Below, in pieces: positions 1 through 11,640 of a DNA stretch of 64,000 nucleotides (the stretch's first letter is position 1; each line of letters opens with the position of its first letter). The stretch covers positions 5,549,001-5,613,000 of the forward strand of contig JBANDB010000007.1 of the NCBI GenBank assembly GCA_037576215.1, read 5' to 3'. A program made the translations under genes and the position numbers. A model generated the notes under the pieces. The model saw only the letters and a list, made by a program, of their open reading frames with translations. It was not told the DNA's origin and did no database searches. The stretch is from Armillaria gallica. Taxonomy: Eukaryota > Basidiomycota > Agaricomycetes > Agaricales > Physalacriaceae.

Positions 1-960
1 TATACAGACAAGCACTGCACCACATATGCGCAACTTTATACGCCATCGCGGCACCAATACATGACGCATGATCAAAGTGGTTGTGAGGCATTGTAAGAAT
101 ACTGCGAGCCTCCTCGTTGCACAGGAAAGTGGCGGTGATGATATGTATGCATCCATCATTCGACTTCCGCTGGTGTAACGTCCGGTTTTCCTCGGTGAAG
201 CTGAAAATCAGTTCCTGGCTTCGCATGACTCAAGTCTATGCTTACAAGAATCATCGGACCTAGTCTATTTTTCAGTCCCGTAATTAGGCAATGTCCTTTT
301 GGTCTTCCCCATCATGCTGTATACCTATGCTTGGCTATTTATTAGTGGTGCTTTTGAGTTCCATTCCATGAGATCCGAATATTGTTCAGCCTTACTTATA
401 TGTTCATTCTTCGTTTTGGCTTTAAGACGGCAATCGAAATATATACAGCTCGTAACTGAAGCTCATGCAAATAGGATCAGCCTGCGTTGACACGTCTGGC
501 ATCAGCGAAGGATACAACAAGCACTATTTACTCACATGTGGTGCTTCTCAGATGCTGGGAGCCACCACACCAAGGCATCACCTCACTTAGCACGTATGGT
601 ATTCTGAGCGAGGGCCTGCTGATCCGCAATTCTAGAAGCTATGCGATAGCACTGTAAGACCTCGCTCAAAAACTATACCGGATCCGAGAACAGATCAGTC
701 GTGCAGTCTGTCAGAGCTGTAAGTAAACCTTACCAAAAGAAGAATTGGATCACTAACCTTGACAGAAGCATGCTGTAGAAACCTGCTGCTCACAAGGCGG
801 ACTTGCTATCACCGTTTCAACGGACCCAGCCGAGTTCGTTGTGGAGCGCGCTATCTCGGAGATACGAGAGAAAAAATCTGCATTGATGATTAGTAACGGT
901 TCTTCAGGAACTTGCACATGCGAGCAAATGACAGTGTAATGAATCGCATATCTGACGTGG
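1..960 (-). repeat. 5' flank of a P-family gene lying off the left edge
   Basis: This stretch matches by eye the DNA upstream of P1 (from 11,100 up) and especially P2 (56,220-57,050). Shared blocks are the TATA motif with its surroundings, a stretch near 360-480 matching 56,590-56,700, and the stretch 640-790 matching 56,865-57,015. By analogy with the two internal copies, where the TATA motif lies 53 bp before the ATG, the start codon of this third copy (P0) lies about 17 bp left of base 1, with its coding region further left. A possible spliced exon on the minus strand (donor GT near 758, open frame to about 1007) is visible, but I do not recognise its product. Confidence 0.7.
36..41 (-). 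promoter_or_regulatory. TATA-like box of P0
   Basis: The minus strand reads TATAAAGTTG here. The same motif lies at the same distance (53 bp) from the ATG of P1 and P2, so its position is conserved among three paralogues. Core-promoter function is inferred. Confidence 0.5.
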
Positions 961-1458
961 GTATTTGATGAATACCATGGTTGTGAAAAGAAGAAAAAAT
1001 AGCTCAATTATCAATTATAGTGACTACTCGCATTCCCAACCACTCACAGGTAGCTTGCAGACTAGCTTGCATGCCCCTGATGACTGTCTGGATCACCTAC
1101 ATAGCCTTCAGGAGGGCCTGCCGTTGTATGTTGTCAGACTAGAAGGACATAGCACGGCTGAAGGTGCCTGTTAATAATAGTCATAGATCGGTCGCACAAA
1201 GCTTCTGGTCTTGAACTGGACTTCGAATCTAATCCCAGGTACTTGTATAAAGCAAACGAGATCAAAGATGGTGAGAGGGGGGCTTTGTTTGAGAAGTAAG
1301 TGGAACCCCTCTCGTGTTATGGTAAGGGCCTTGGGGCAACGTTGCTTGCCAGAGGCTGGACACGTAAGCTGTTGCATGCAGCAAAAGGATTCGCTTATTG
1401 TCCGGCGAGGATTCGAGAAGATGCAAGATGTGCGAAGTCCCGACTGAGTCGGGGTCAA
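961..1458. other. Intergenic interval, no gene seen
   Basis: Short overlapping frames occur on both strands, but none has a recognisable motif or consistent splice sites. It includes the 3' flank of kinase-like gene K1. Confidence 0.5.
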
Positions 1459-2640
1459 TCAATCACAATCATGCCATGGCCTACAGCGAACTTCCGGCTT
1501 GATACGCCACTGGTCCACTTTCTCCCTCGCTCCTTCCCAATCTGTGTCCAATACTCGATCGAACGTTGCCCTACGAAAGCCATCCGGTATGCTTTCCACA
1601 TAGTTGTTGAATGCTATAGGCTTCTTGTGGTGATACGGCGTCACAGTCCTCTTCCAACGCCCGCCTTCAGGATCCACCAAAAGCCTCCTCATGTAGCGTG
1701 TATCCGGACCTCCGTGGACTACGTGCTCCCACTCCTTATCGCTATAGTCAGGATTCCGAATGTTCGCCTCTCCAAAGTCAATGATGACAGGGGACTGATC
1801 CCCTTCCCGAAGAACGATATTCCTAGTGTGAACGTCATTGTGCAGCAGGTGTTTCTCTGCCTCGATGGCACGAAACCCTTCTAGCACTGCACTAGAGATC
1901 TTCTCCGCCTCCTGCTCTGAGACGCCGATACCCGGTTTGAGCTTGTCCATGCTGATACCAGGGACGTACTCAAGAACGAGTCCTTGGACGACATCGGTAA
2001 TGGGATGAAGAGGAGTAGACTCGGGGGTAATGCGAAGGCGAACGACGCCAAGGAGACGGGGAATATACCGGCCTTGCAGCTGATACAAAAGTCGATATGC
2101 AGATAGCTCTGTGTTATGGCTGGATATCTTTCCAATCCAAGTGCAGACCTCCCACATCCAATCCTCCCAAAGCTTAGTGTCAGGCCGGTTCTCGAAATCA
2201 TGTATGAGCTTGAACCAGTTGGGCTTTACGCCTCTCTGGATATCACGTACAGCGAGTCGTAGATGATCATCGATGGAAGATAGCCATGGCACCGTATCCA
2301 CGTTGTCGTCGTTGCTAGCGCGATAACCCAGTCTATGATCTGCCAGTTTTAAAATGAGTGGTTGGTTGTCGGGGAGTCGTTGAACAAGCAGCACAACCGT
2401 GGAGGTGAAAGGTTCGAAGCGCTTGATCACCGTAGCAGCTAGATCTGTGTACTCTGAAGATTTGTGAGGTTGAAACTTGAGATCGAGCGTTGTCCCAGGT
2501 CGATATAGATCACCGCCTCTGAAGATAAAGGTAAAGATCAACTTTGATTCAGGAATATACATATCTGGACGTACGTGCGTGGCCGTGATATTTGCTTCAG
2601 GCTTGACGATGCCGACGACGCCGACGACGCTGAACGACAA
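1459..2640 (-). CDS. Fungal protein-kinase-like protein (K1), intact
   Basis: A single uninterrupted frame of 393 codons. It has the core of a eukaryotic-kinase-like fold. A beta-3 type lysine lies in LILKLAD (K98) and a helix-C-type glutamate may be E178. The catalytic loop is HNDVHTRN (D269, N274; the usual HRD reads HND) and the metal-binding motif is IIDFGEA (D288). The family is a lineage-expanded Agaricomycete kinase-like group; substrate and function are unknown. It is the only complete member in the window. Four broken relatives lie at 6.0, 50.8, 60.3 and 63.9 kb. All three core residues (K, D, D) are present, so activity is possible. The first ATG of the frame was taken, and extra upstream exons cannot be excluded. 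Confidence 0.8.
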   Translation of the reverse strand: MSFSVVGVVGIVKPEANITATHVRPDMYIPESKLIFTFIFRGGDLYRPGTTLDLKFQPHKSSEYTDLAATVIKRFEPFTSTVVLLVQRLPDNQPLILKLADHRLGYRASNDDNVDTVPWLSSIDDHLRLAVRDIQRGVKPNWFKLIHDFENRPDTKLWEDWMWEVCTWIGKISSHNTELSAYRLLYQLQGRYIPRLLGVVRLRITPESTPLHPITDVVQGLVLEYVPGISMDKLKPGIGVSEQEAEKISSAVLEGFRAIEAEKHLLHNDVHTRNIVLREGDQSPVIIDFGEANIRNPDYSDKEWEHVVHGGPDTRYMRRLLVDPEGGRWKRTVTPYHHKKPIAFNNYVESIPDGFRRATFDRVLDTDWEGAREKVDQWRIKPEVRCRPWHDCD

Positions 2641-4560
2641 TAAGATGTAGTTACGGACAGATACAATGTCTTTGAAGAGCAGCAGCTTGCCTTGCCAGAG
2701 ACCGAATATGCTGTTTCATCTATCTGTAGCCAGTGTTGACGAGCGAAGGCGCTGATCTGCGAAGACAACAGAGTGGCAGAAGTGATGCGACCATCAGCTA
2801 CGTCGCGCCTTCATTGTTTTCAAGCTGAGACATCTGGACTGGGGGGAGAGAAGAATGAAATCAATTGAAATTTGTCGACGCGTTCGATCACGTGTCAGTG
2901 AGGGCCGCAGCGACCGGCTCGCTCGCCATCGTAACGACCACTCCTCTGACATGACCAACATTATCTGAGATTTTATCTTGGCGGTCCTCCAGAGCAACTT
3001 CAAAATTTCTATTCCCTTAAAACCGTATGTCTGGCTATGGAGATCATTATTGCTCCACCCCCCGAAAATCGGACAATATAAGCGCGTTTCTGATTTCCAG
3101 CCTTATGTTCGTATCGTTAAAGCTCAGGCTGTTACTTGGTAAATTCCTTCCTGAATCTAAAATGACTGGCCAGTGTCTTACTGATATCACCAGTCCCCTT
3201 CCTAAAAACAATCGCATTCTATCGACCAACGAGTACGTTCTCCTAATCTTCGCCTACAAGTCTAATTCTCAAATTTACTTTGTCAGTCGTCGAATAATCT
3301 ATCGCCCTCAATGCACCAGTCATCCTTTCGCACCATCCGACGATATTCAAGCCCTTGCAAGCTTCATTTCTCTACTGTGCAACGTGCGGGAGAAGTTGTC
3401 TCGGCGTCCTTACCACACACATCATCAGGCTCAGTCTGGGGAGGGACTGGCCTACCAACTGGCTTGGTACCGGTGAAGCCAGACCGTTGGTGGGCGAGAA
3501 ATTCGATGCGAGTGGGACGAGCGAGGTTGCAGAAGGATGGCTGGACGAGTAGCTTACGTCCGTGAAAGAATATCGTCCTCGCTCAACGACTCCGAGTTTC
3601 CCTTCCACTCATGACTACGAAGTTCATCAGTGCTGGAGATGAAGGTGTTCTTATCAAGGTACGTCTTTTTTCGTTTCATATCTTAAGATAGTATCGTACT
3701 AATATACGCACAGAGATGCCAGGTGTCAGCTCGCCGGCCTATCGAATTAACTTTGGCTTACATGATGGAAAATCCTTGAACAGGTAGCCTCCCTGGGACC
3801 AAAAACGGATTTCTGAAAGTCATTTCAGCCACCTCGAACATCATCTTCTCGCACGTCGACGGAATACTTCCGGCACAATCCATCCATCGGTTGAACCACA
3901 TATACTTGCTTTAATTCTGAAGAGAAGGAGTCCGGCCGTTCATACACGCGAGTTCATCTACAACCCATCTCCCTTCACCATTACAGGCGCGCCCACAGCT
4001 ACATCACAAGGCAGGCTACGATGTTATAAGGAGGGGATATCTCCTTGACACCATTCAAAGGCCGACTGTCCGCGTCAGCGACTCCTTTCGCCGCCCATTG
4101 AGATCTTTTCAGTGTAGAGCAGAAGCCCTTTGCCAAGACGCTCAGGCTTGTTACGCTCGACGCCCCAGGGCGAAAATCAATCTCTTGCAAGAAAGGTATT
4201 TAATTTCCTGGAAGCATCGATGACATTCATACTAATCTACGCTACAGAATTCGACATTAATTCACTTGTCTTCGTCTTACACATATAAGGACAGACAACT
4301 GAGGAGCGTCCGTTACTCTAGCAATGACAATACCCTGTCTGCTCCTTCCCGTCCTCCCATTCTAGGGATGGACGAACAACGAGTGACGACTCCATCACTA
4401 GTGCATGTGTATTGACCCCAGCGCCAATGTTTCCAGCAAAGGATATGTCTTGGTGTTGGGGTCTTATCGTACTACGTCGACTGAATCGAGACAGTGTCCC
4501 TGTCTCAGTTTGAAACAGAAGCCGTCGAGCACCAGTGTATAAACGTTTACAGTCCACCGC
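2641..4560. other. Decayed intergenic DNA with a duplicated fragment
   Basis: No convincing gene. The minus strand near 3,372-3,608 carries a short stretch (peptide LVPLASNFSPTNGLASPVPS) that recurs on the opposite strand at about 57,940-58,010 with similar wording, so it is an old duplicated, inverted fragment of an unidentified gene. A short plus-strand exon candidate (ATG at 3,611, donor GT at about 3,659) is not supported further. Confidence 0.4.
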
Positions 4561-4579
4561 GACTCTAGACACCTCCTGT

Positions 4580-5280
4580 CATGCCTCCCAAGGTCGTATA
4601 CCATCCACACACTCGAGAAAAAGAACTAGCATCCTATTTTGGAGCCTCCGGACCTATCGATGAAGCAACCCGAGCACACCACGACTCATTCATCGGGCCT
4701 GTTTGACTTGTAAATGTGGACTCGGATTGGGACTATTTCCATTTCGTACAACTCTTCAGACGAATCTTGGTACACCTAACGGTATCGGCTCAATATTCTA
4801 CGGGGACGATAGGCAGTTGCACGATGATGGTTTCCATCTTGAGGCGAACACGCAAGGGCAAGGTTGTTTGGCGGTGGACGGTGCTGCTTGTGGAGCTGAT
4901 TGAGATGATCAAGGCATCAACCTGATCGGCTAACGTACCCTCAGTGCATTCTCATCGCTAAGGTTTTGACTCTGGCTTCGTGAATCCTCCCCTTCCGCAG
5001 CATCGTTCACTTCATCGAGTCTCTGCGTCGTGTAGTCTTCTAGATGCGCCCTAGATTCTGGTCGCGCATACATCCAACTTGGAGCATCTCACGATCATCA
5101 GTATGCCGCCTAGATTCTCGCAAGCCTCAGGAGCTCTCCTCGAGGCCTGAGGAACCCTTGAGTCGGCACGTATTGACCATCCTTCCCGTGCTCGGTTCCA
5201 GTACACATTGAAGGCGTCAAGTCCGCAGCTCAGCGTGAGCCTGAGGTGCAGCCTTTCCACGTCGAAACCGTGGCAGACCT
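4580..5280 (+). pseudogene. F-box-type protein remnant (copy 1)
   Basis: Only fragments are readable. LLVELIEMIKAST followed by a stop (from about 4,884) corresponds to LPLELIEMLLQGIDL in the better-preserved copy at 38.8 kb. The stretch from about 4,885 to 5,300 aligns by eye with 38,865-39,330, including the block ending in ATTGACCATCCTTCCCG. Stops and frameshifts interrupt all frames. A 41-codon frame at 4,580-4,705 precedes it and may be an upstream exon or unrelated. It sits between K1 and the oxygenase remnant of the module. Confidence 0.5.
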
Positions 5281-5289
5281 CATAGAATG

Positions 5290-5953
5290 TGATCTGGTGT
5301 GGACCATAAGATCTCCTGTTGTTTCAAGGTGATTGAATCATGACGGGGCGTAGCAGCTGAACGAGCTTTGCGGAGTTCAGTGAGTGTGTGAGTTTTCGCT
5401 CGCAACATCGAGAGTCGTAAAATCCCAGGAGGATAAGAAAGGGGTGCCTGTACATGTGGAGGATATCGAGGGTCGTAAAGTCGTACTCTCTCCAGGAGTA
5501 TAAGCAAAGCGCGACGGGTCAGTTTGCGGCGCACAGATGAACACATCGTGATGGGGTCCAGAGGTGCCGGCGATTTTGGGTTGTATGTCCACGGCCATCT
5601 CGTTATTGTCGTGGCGAAGATAGAGTCCGCCGTCTGACCATAATGTGTTGAGCGCAACCAGGACGGTGACGTGGTGGATCTTTCCGTGGGTCAAGTCGCG
5701 GTCCCAGTCAAAGTGTCCGCCCTCGTCGTACATTGTACGTTTGTGAAACCGGACACGGCTTGAGGTACGGGTGATGTCTTCTCCAGGAGTCTATCTGGCC
5801 GCCCATGCCGAACAAAGAAACGGTTGACATTGGGTGCGCGAGTGGTAGCAATGTTCGGGGAGCTAAGAGGGCGACCGGAAGAGGTTCCCTGCCACGTGGC
5901 GGTGGCACTCTTGCACCGCGACCAATGCATGATTGCATCAACGGAACCGGCAC
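5290..5953 (-). pseudogene. 2OG-Fe(II) oxygenase-like fragment (OX1)
   Basis: The minus strand at 5,377-5,733 reads YDEGGHFDWDRDLTHG, then HHVTVLVALNTLW and GGLYLRHDN. This is the iron-binding H-x-D region of prolyl-4-hydroxylase-like 2OG-Fe(II) dioxygenases common in Agaricomycetes. The upstream part (5,734-5,953, SLFGMGG region) continues the protein in another frame across a likely intron or frameshift near 5,735. The second iron histidine and the C-terminal half are not readable, so this is a fragment. Related copies lie at 40.9, 50.2 and 63.2 kb. It is divergent to kinase remnant K3, about 90 bp away. Confidence 0.6.
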
Positions 5954-6041
5954 ATCCTCCTAGCGCGCGTCTGACGCGACATGCAACACTTTATACTCGA
6001 GTGAACCATGGGCTTCAGTCCAGAGGTACGATAATCCGCCG

Positions 6042-6495
6042 ATTTTCTGAAACCGTGTATCGGCGTCTCAGAACAAGAGGCCATGAGGATATCCAGCGAC
6101 GTGATGGCAGGGCTCGAGGCAGAGAACTTTTTGCTGCACAACGACATCCAAACCAGGAAACTCGTTCGCCGGGAAGGGGATCGGTCTCCCGTCATCATAG
6201 ACTTCGGAGACGCCTGGAACTAGCAATGGAGATTGGAGAACGGAGGTTCGGATACACGTTACATGAGGAGGCTTCTGGTGGATCCCGAGAGCAGGCGTTG
6301 GAAGAGGACTATGACGCCATACGAGATGTCGGACTGGCACTACAAAAAGAGTCATCGATGTTCAACGAATATGTGGAGAGTATGTCTGAGAATTTTCGTC
6401 AGGCGACATTCGCGATGGTGGGAGGGACGGATTGGTCAGTGGTGAGAGGAAAGGCGTATCAGTGGAGTGTAAGACCGGGAGTTCGTTGTAGGTGA
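6042..6495 (+). pseudogene. Kinase-like remnant (K3)
   Basis: Matches the C-terminal half of K1 on the plus strand. Readable pieces are LEAENFLLHNDIQTRK (catalytic loop), SPVIIDFGDAWN followed by a stop, then in other frames SDTRYMRRLLVDPES and WKRTMTPYEMSDWHYKK. The first ~210 residues expected from K1 are missing: the 5' flank shared with K4 and K6 (GATTTTCT near 6,042) jumps straight into the SEQEAE region. At least two frameshifts and a stop follow. It cannot encode a full kinase. Confidence 0.75.
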
Positions 6496-6539
6496 CTACG
6501 ACTGATCCGTGGCTCAGATCTCCCAACGCGACGACCACC

Positions 6540-7110
6540 ATTCAAGAGGAATATCGATCCGGTTTTAAGTGCCGATGTACGACATGGCGCTCTGTGTATT
6601 GATACGCACCACTAAAACAGAGTTAGTGCTTGCAATGAATTCCGAAGCGACTATCGTCTTCCTAGTCAACACTAGCACATCCGATTTTCCTGTATTCAAC
6701 GTGTTGTCAAGGGTCGTTGGTTCTCCTTCTATTACTTCCCTCTGCAATTTGAACGCAAACTATCAATGGAGTGGAGTCCGTTGCAGGCATCAATACAACT
6801 ACGACCAATCTGTTGCTCAAATATCTCAGGATGACGACCACCATTCGGACTAGTGAGAGGAATATCGACGTGGTTTTGAATGTCGCGTAGGCTTACGATA
6901 TGGTGCCCTGTGGATCGATACACATCACTCAAACGGAGCTGGTGCTTGCAATGAGTACCGCAGCTACTACCATCTTCCTAGTCAACACTGACACGTCCGA
7001 GCCGAATTTCATGTATTTATCGTGTTTTCAAGGACAGCTGGTTCTCCTTCCATTACTTCCCTCTGCATTTGGATGCGAACCAAGATCACGATTGTATGGG
7101 AGCAGGTTGT
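6540..7110. repeat. Internal ~330-bp duplication downstream of K3
   Basis: Blocks near 6,585-6,770 and 6,900-7,090 share a common wording (CTTGCAATGA, CTTCCTAGTCAACACT, GGTTCTCCTTC, ATTACTTCCCTCTGCA), with an offset of roughly 320-330 bp. The corresponding region after K4 (about 51,355-51,550) holds the block once, so the left module duplicated it internally. Confidence 0.7.
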
Positions 7111-7944
7111 TAAAACAGAAGCGGCATCCGGGCCGATTGCCGAAGTCGAGTCGTTTCGTTTTCGATTTAACCTTGGCCTCGAACTTTCTCTGTACCACTT
7201 GCATTTCGGTGTAGGTATTTGGCTATAACAGCTGGGTCAATTTGCTTTAAATTCCAGTCCCCACTTTCCTTGTTTCCTTCCCTCCTTCCTTCTGTTTTAT
7301 CCTTACTCTCGACATTATCGGACCCTCAGATGCAGGAATTTCCAGAACGAGCGGACCTTAATTCTCGTCACACCCACAACGTGAATTCGAACCGCCACCA
7401 TTGAAGTCTCTTGGTACCTGCGCCTTCTCTTCTATATGCTTACCTTGTGCTCTGAGCAGATTTTAACTGAAAGTCTACCTCGACCTTTTCGCTATTAAAG
7501 GACGCCCAAGACTCCACTCCACCCAAATGCGCATCCACGAAGCGAGCCAAAGCTTCTGCCATGATCCTCACTGACTGTCTTATCCTTCGTGTCACCGTTC
7601 CGGGGATCCTTCTTACCTGGCAGTCCGATAAGGGACGTCGTGCTGGCGTCGGTGCTGTTGGAGACTCGGGATGGCGTTTGACGGCGGAGGGAGAACGAGG
7701 GCCGGCGAGGAAGGGAATGACAGAGATGTCCTCTCAGCGAGTGGGTGGAGGAGGTGAATGATTGGGTCGGGAGGGTCGTCGCGTTCTGGGGGTACTTGGA
7801 CGAACGGATGAGAGAGGGCTTCTTCTAATTTTAGCAAGAGTGGGGTGCAGACTGATATTCACTGTTAATTGGTGTCGTTGATCCTAGTTCCGTGAATCAT
7901 CATGATGAAAGAGACATTGAATAACTTGTTATCAATATCTGTAT
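7110..7944. repeat. Module DNA shared with 51.5-53.06 kb
   Basis: Runs of similarity to 51,560-53,060 include the polypyrimidine TTCCCTCCTTCCTTCT region (about 7,265-7,300), CAGATGCAGGAATTTCCAGA, the CACGAAGCGAGCCAAAGCTT block and the 3' flank of the P gene. A short part (GAAACAGAAGC ... GGGCCGATTGCCGAAG) also recurs at about 38,395-38,430. No intact gene is apparent. Confidence 0.6.
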
Positions 7945-10900
7945 TTACAAGTAGTTCTTAAAGGATGACAGAAGAATAACCTGAACGCTGATAGCAATGA
8001 ATATGATGATGAGAACCCGTGTACTAATATCATGCCGCACAACGGAAACACTCTCCGTCTTGGTCGAGGCCTCACCAGCCTGCACTTCTTCAGCGATGCT
8101 TCCTGTGGCCACGCCCACGGTACCGCGTGGTGCAGAGTCGTGCTCTTGAGTCAATATCGGACTCATATTGTCCGATATGACTGACGCAGACCCCGAAGAC
8201 TGGGATGCTGTATCATTTAATGTCCATTCTGTTGCATGCTCCTCAGCAAAATACCTGCTGCATACAAAGATCTACTCACCTCCTGTGGAAGGGTCAAGGA
8301 TCTCAAGGAGTGGCCACCCGAAATACTCGCATACATCAGCGCCGTCGCGCGCGGGATCGAATCCATGCTCGGCATTTAACTCGGGTATGGTTGAACGCAC
8401 CATGTGCTGCAGGAGCGGCCCCCATTGTGTCTGCACCTCGTAACCTCCGACTCCGACAGTAAAAATATCTTCCTCCTTCAACGAATCCATGCCGCAAACT
8501 CGGGAACAAGATATGACGGGCCAGGATTTAATTGTATTGGTCTCATAATCAATGACGGGGGCAGTTATCGACAATGAGAGTGCACGATGGTAGCGGTCTT
8601 TTGCGTTGCAGATACGACAAGGGCCATACCTGTCACCGCCCTTTGGGTGAATTTGAATGTCAAAGGCCACATCTAAGTGTGTACAATGCAGTCAGCAGTT
8701 GATTCAAGCCGAACCAGCTGCCCACCTGTAATGACATATGGCTCAAGATCGTCACCATAATCCCTGGAGCGAAGACATGAGTCTAGCTTGGAAGTCTGTG
8801 CAATCCATGATTTCACAATCTTATCAGAATCTTTCCAGTGCGTATGGATGCGAATGTCGGGGTTTCTGAACACATCGTCCCATGAAAGCCCGATGGACAC
8901 CGGCCCACTGACAATCAACAATTACTTAGAAGCATCAAAATTGGTCAACTAGATGACAAACTTGTCAAACGATAAATTAACGACTTCCTCCCATGATGAC
9001 TCTTTGTGCAAGGAAATGTCCCACTTCCACCCGTACGGCCAGGGCCAGGCTCTACCAACCAAAACTCGGTATGGTGACTCTGGTGAGCAGAGAAGCTGCG
9101 GACATAATATACTGCCCGGCACGTATAAGGTGTTGTCGTTCTGAGAGTGGAAGTCAAGATAATCTGGCTGGTATGGTGGGGGTTGGAGTCGGTGCCGGTT
9201 GAAGGTTTGGGTCCACGATATCCAATTGGCACTATATTTTATATGACAAAAGGCAATAGAGTCGTAACGATGTTGTAAATCCCCCTTCCGCGAACTTGAA
9301 GCCGACTTCCATCTGCTGACTTGACTGTGAAGTGGATTGCCCGATGCACGCGACCCGATACCATGACGGAGGCTATATTTGCCATGCTCCGGTGTATAGG
9401 ACAAGTCGAAGGGGCCCAGGTAGTAACAAGTATAGCATAGTAGGTCTCCAAACACGAGTTTCCCATACTTGTTGACATAGACTTGTTCTTCCTCGTTATT
9501 CTTCAAAACGATTATTACGCAAAGGAAATCATTCGCGATTTCACTGACTGGGTGGAATACACTGTAAAATCTATCATCTGAATATCTATAGCTTTCCATT
9601 GGCAAAACCTCCGAGACCGACTGTAGGAATGGGTATTGATTTTTGGTCAAGGGTAATTCTTGGGGGACGTACCTGTAGATCTTGAAACTGCGTGATGATA
9701 CACCAAGAGGTCAGCCGCTTTACTCAAAAACACAAAGAATAGCCTTTACCAAATCAAAATAGAATTGTACGAACCGCGTCGCAGGCAAGTCATGGATATA
9801 ATGGTTAAAAGGGACTCTTGTTGTGCCTGCCCACAGGAATTAATGGCAGAGGACACATGAAAAGAGCAACACCTTACCATGAAGAAGAAATACGATCGCA
9901 GGAAGATCAGGTGATCTGCAAACACCAAAGATTTGGGGAAGGTTTGGGTGCCTATTGACGAGACGGGGGCGATTCAGTCAGCTATAGAGAGACGGAAAGC
10001 CGAACCTTTGTTTCATAAAAAAATCGAGGGCCTGATCAAGTTGCTAGAACACAGAATGACATGTGGACCGTGCCGACACAGGGTAGTATGCACTCACTTC
10101 CATCGTGTCCTCTCTGTCATTGCCAGAAGCTTGATATCTGCGAATGACCTTCCGTGTATCGCTGTTTTCGATGGTGCAGTAACTGTCTTAGTATCTAACG
10201 GCACGACACCTCGTCGATGAACGAGCCACTGGTTCGATTATGTGGATGTCGCCTGGAATGATATCCCATACCTGTAAATGTTGAATGACAGGAGTGTAAT
10301 GATTGAAAATCACGTACCGACCCCTTATAAAGACCCCGTTGTAGAGAACCTTGTAATCTCGCGGATAGATTCTGCATGTCCTCGCTCTGCCGAGCACCCC
10401 AGGTGCGTATTTCTTCGATGTTGTCCTTGATGGTTGATGTAATATTCCTCTCCGAAGTCTCCACGGAACCAGTCAAAGTGCTGAATCCCGTAGTAACTTC
10501 ATCATGGACATCAGAGAGTGCCAATCGTGTCATGGTCGTCGTACGGATCTGCTGCTCATTCAAGAGTGAACGATAATGATGATAGGGAGCCACCTACCAG
10601 GAAGTCTTCTTTAGCCGCCTGTACTCGTTGTCTGTAAGCACTGATGTCCTCCGAAATCTTCTTAGCCTTCAAAAAACGCCGGATCCCGCTCGGTTTGCCT
10701 TCCTTGTTCAACTTTGAAAGTAAATCGTTCAGGTATCTGAGAACCGAAGGCTTGTAAGAGGCATAGGTAGATAATGTAGGTCAACTCACGTCTGAAAATC
10801 AAGACAGACATCTTTAAAGCACGAGGCGCTAGTCGGACCATGGTCGATGATGGTGTCCCTTACGACAACCAGTGTAGCGACGATGTTCTCAACTAATTCT

Positions 10901-11098
10901 TGCAGATCCTTTCCATTCTTTGCGGCACTCTGCGGCTCTTGTTAGTGTGGAGAACAAGGGAGAATGAAGACATACCTCAATGGTCTCGAGAACGACTACC
11001 ACACACTGAGCAGCACCTTTGATAAAAGGAAATGGAGCCATTTCGCCTGCTGCAGCAGTGAACCTTGCGATCTTGAGGCATGAGTCGATACTAGACAT
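7945..11098 (-). pseudogene. P1: MLKL-like helical bundle / kinase-like / tail-anchored protein, nonsense-broken
   Basis: Spliced model of about 13 exons. The first nine junctions were checked for phase: 11098-10976, 10929-10790, 10736-10598, 10551-10318, 10271-10098, 10043-10006, 9951-9878, 9826-9750, 9687-9673; then 9620-~8952, 8907-8726, 8672-8280 and 8228-7945. Residues 1-~210 are helical (APFPFIKGAAQC motif) and recall the MLKL-type N-terminal bundle often assigned to Agaricomycete proteins. Next comes a degenerate kinase-like part (RHPNLPQIFGVCRSP) lacking visible catalytic motifs. A C-terminal fungal domain follows (EHGFDPARDGADV, GWPLLEIL), ending in a hydrophobic anchor (VLIIIFIAISVQVILL). 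A TAA at 10188-10190 replaces the CAA found in P2, so translation would stop after ~239 residues. The donor of exon 10 is uncertain. Confidence 0.7.
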
Positions 11099-11150
11099 GG
11101 TGGTACAACGAGAGAATGAACAGATAGGCGGTACACCATACATGCGCAAC

Positions 11151-11156
11151 TTTATA
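11151..11156 (-). promoter_or_regulatory. TATA-like box of P1
   Basis: TATAAA on the minus strand, 53 bp upstream of the P1 ATG. Conserved in sequence and spacing with P2 and the P0 flank. Confidence 0.5.
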
Positions 11157-11640
11157 CATCATCGCGGCACCAATAAACGATCCGTGATGGAAGCTGTTGT
11201 AAGAACGGTACGAATCCCGTCGCTCCACAGGAACATGGCGGTGATGATATGTATGCAGCCATCATGCGACTTCCGCTGGTTGAGCAGTGTCTCACATGCG
11301 AATCGTGATGCTTCTCACCCCGCTCAGCACGTACAATATTCTTCGGAGCTAGCTCCTGCTGATCTGCCGTTCTGGAAGATGTACGATAAGACCTCGTTCA
11401 AGACTATACCCGGATCCAAGAGTAGATCATAACATCAATGTATTGAAGTACTTAGCCGAAGTGGACCGTTGCGGGCACGGCAGGTACGAGTCCGAAGTGC
11501 CCAGCTAGATTGGAGATTGAATGGACTAATGCGAGTATTCATGGACCGTGGTGAAGCTGAAATTCGCGAGAAAGCATCAAGTCGTCCATGTAGGAAGACC
11601 TATGGAGTTTTTGTGAGTGTTGAGGGTGGCGAGGATGGAG
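11157..11640. repeat. 5' flank of P1
   Basis: Similar to bases 40-250 and 530-690 and to 56,272-56,420 and 56,740-56,900 (GGTGATGATATGTATGCA, TGTGAATCGTGATGCTTC). Similarity to the other flanks fades after about 11,430. The block beyond is not recognisably part of the module, so the transposon block may begin here. Confidence 0.55.

Noticed and set aside
1300..1884. A 194-codon plus-strand frame
   Set aside because: It overlaps kinase-like gene K1 in antisense; its length follows from the K1 codon pattern.
5824..6495. A 223-codon plus-strand frame that looks like a full gene
   Set aside because: It crosses the oxygenase remnant in antisense and then the kinase remnant in a mostly wrong frame. 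The kinase wording is split over other frames.
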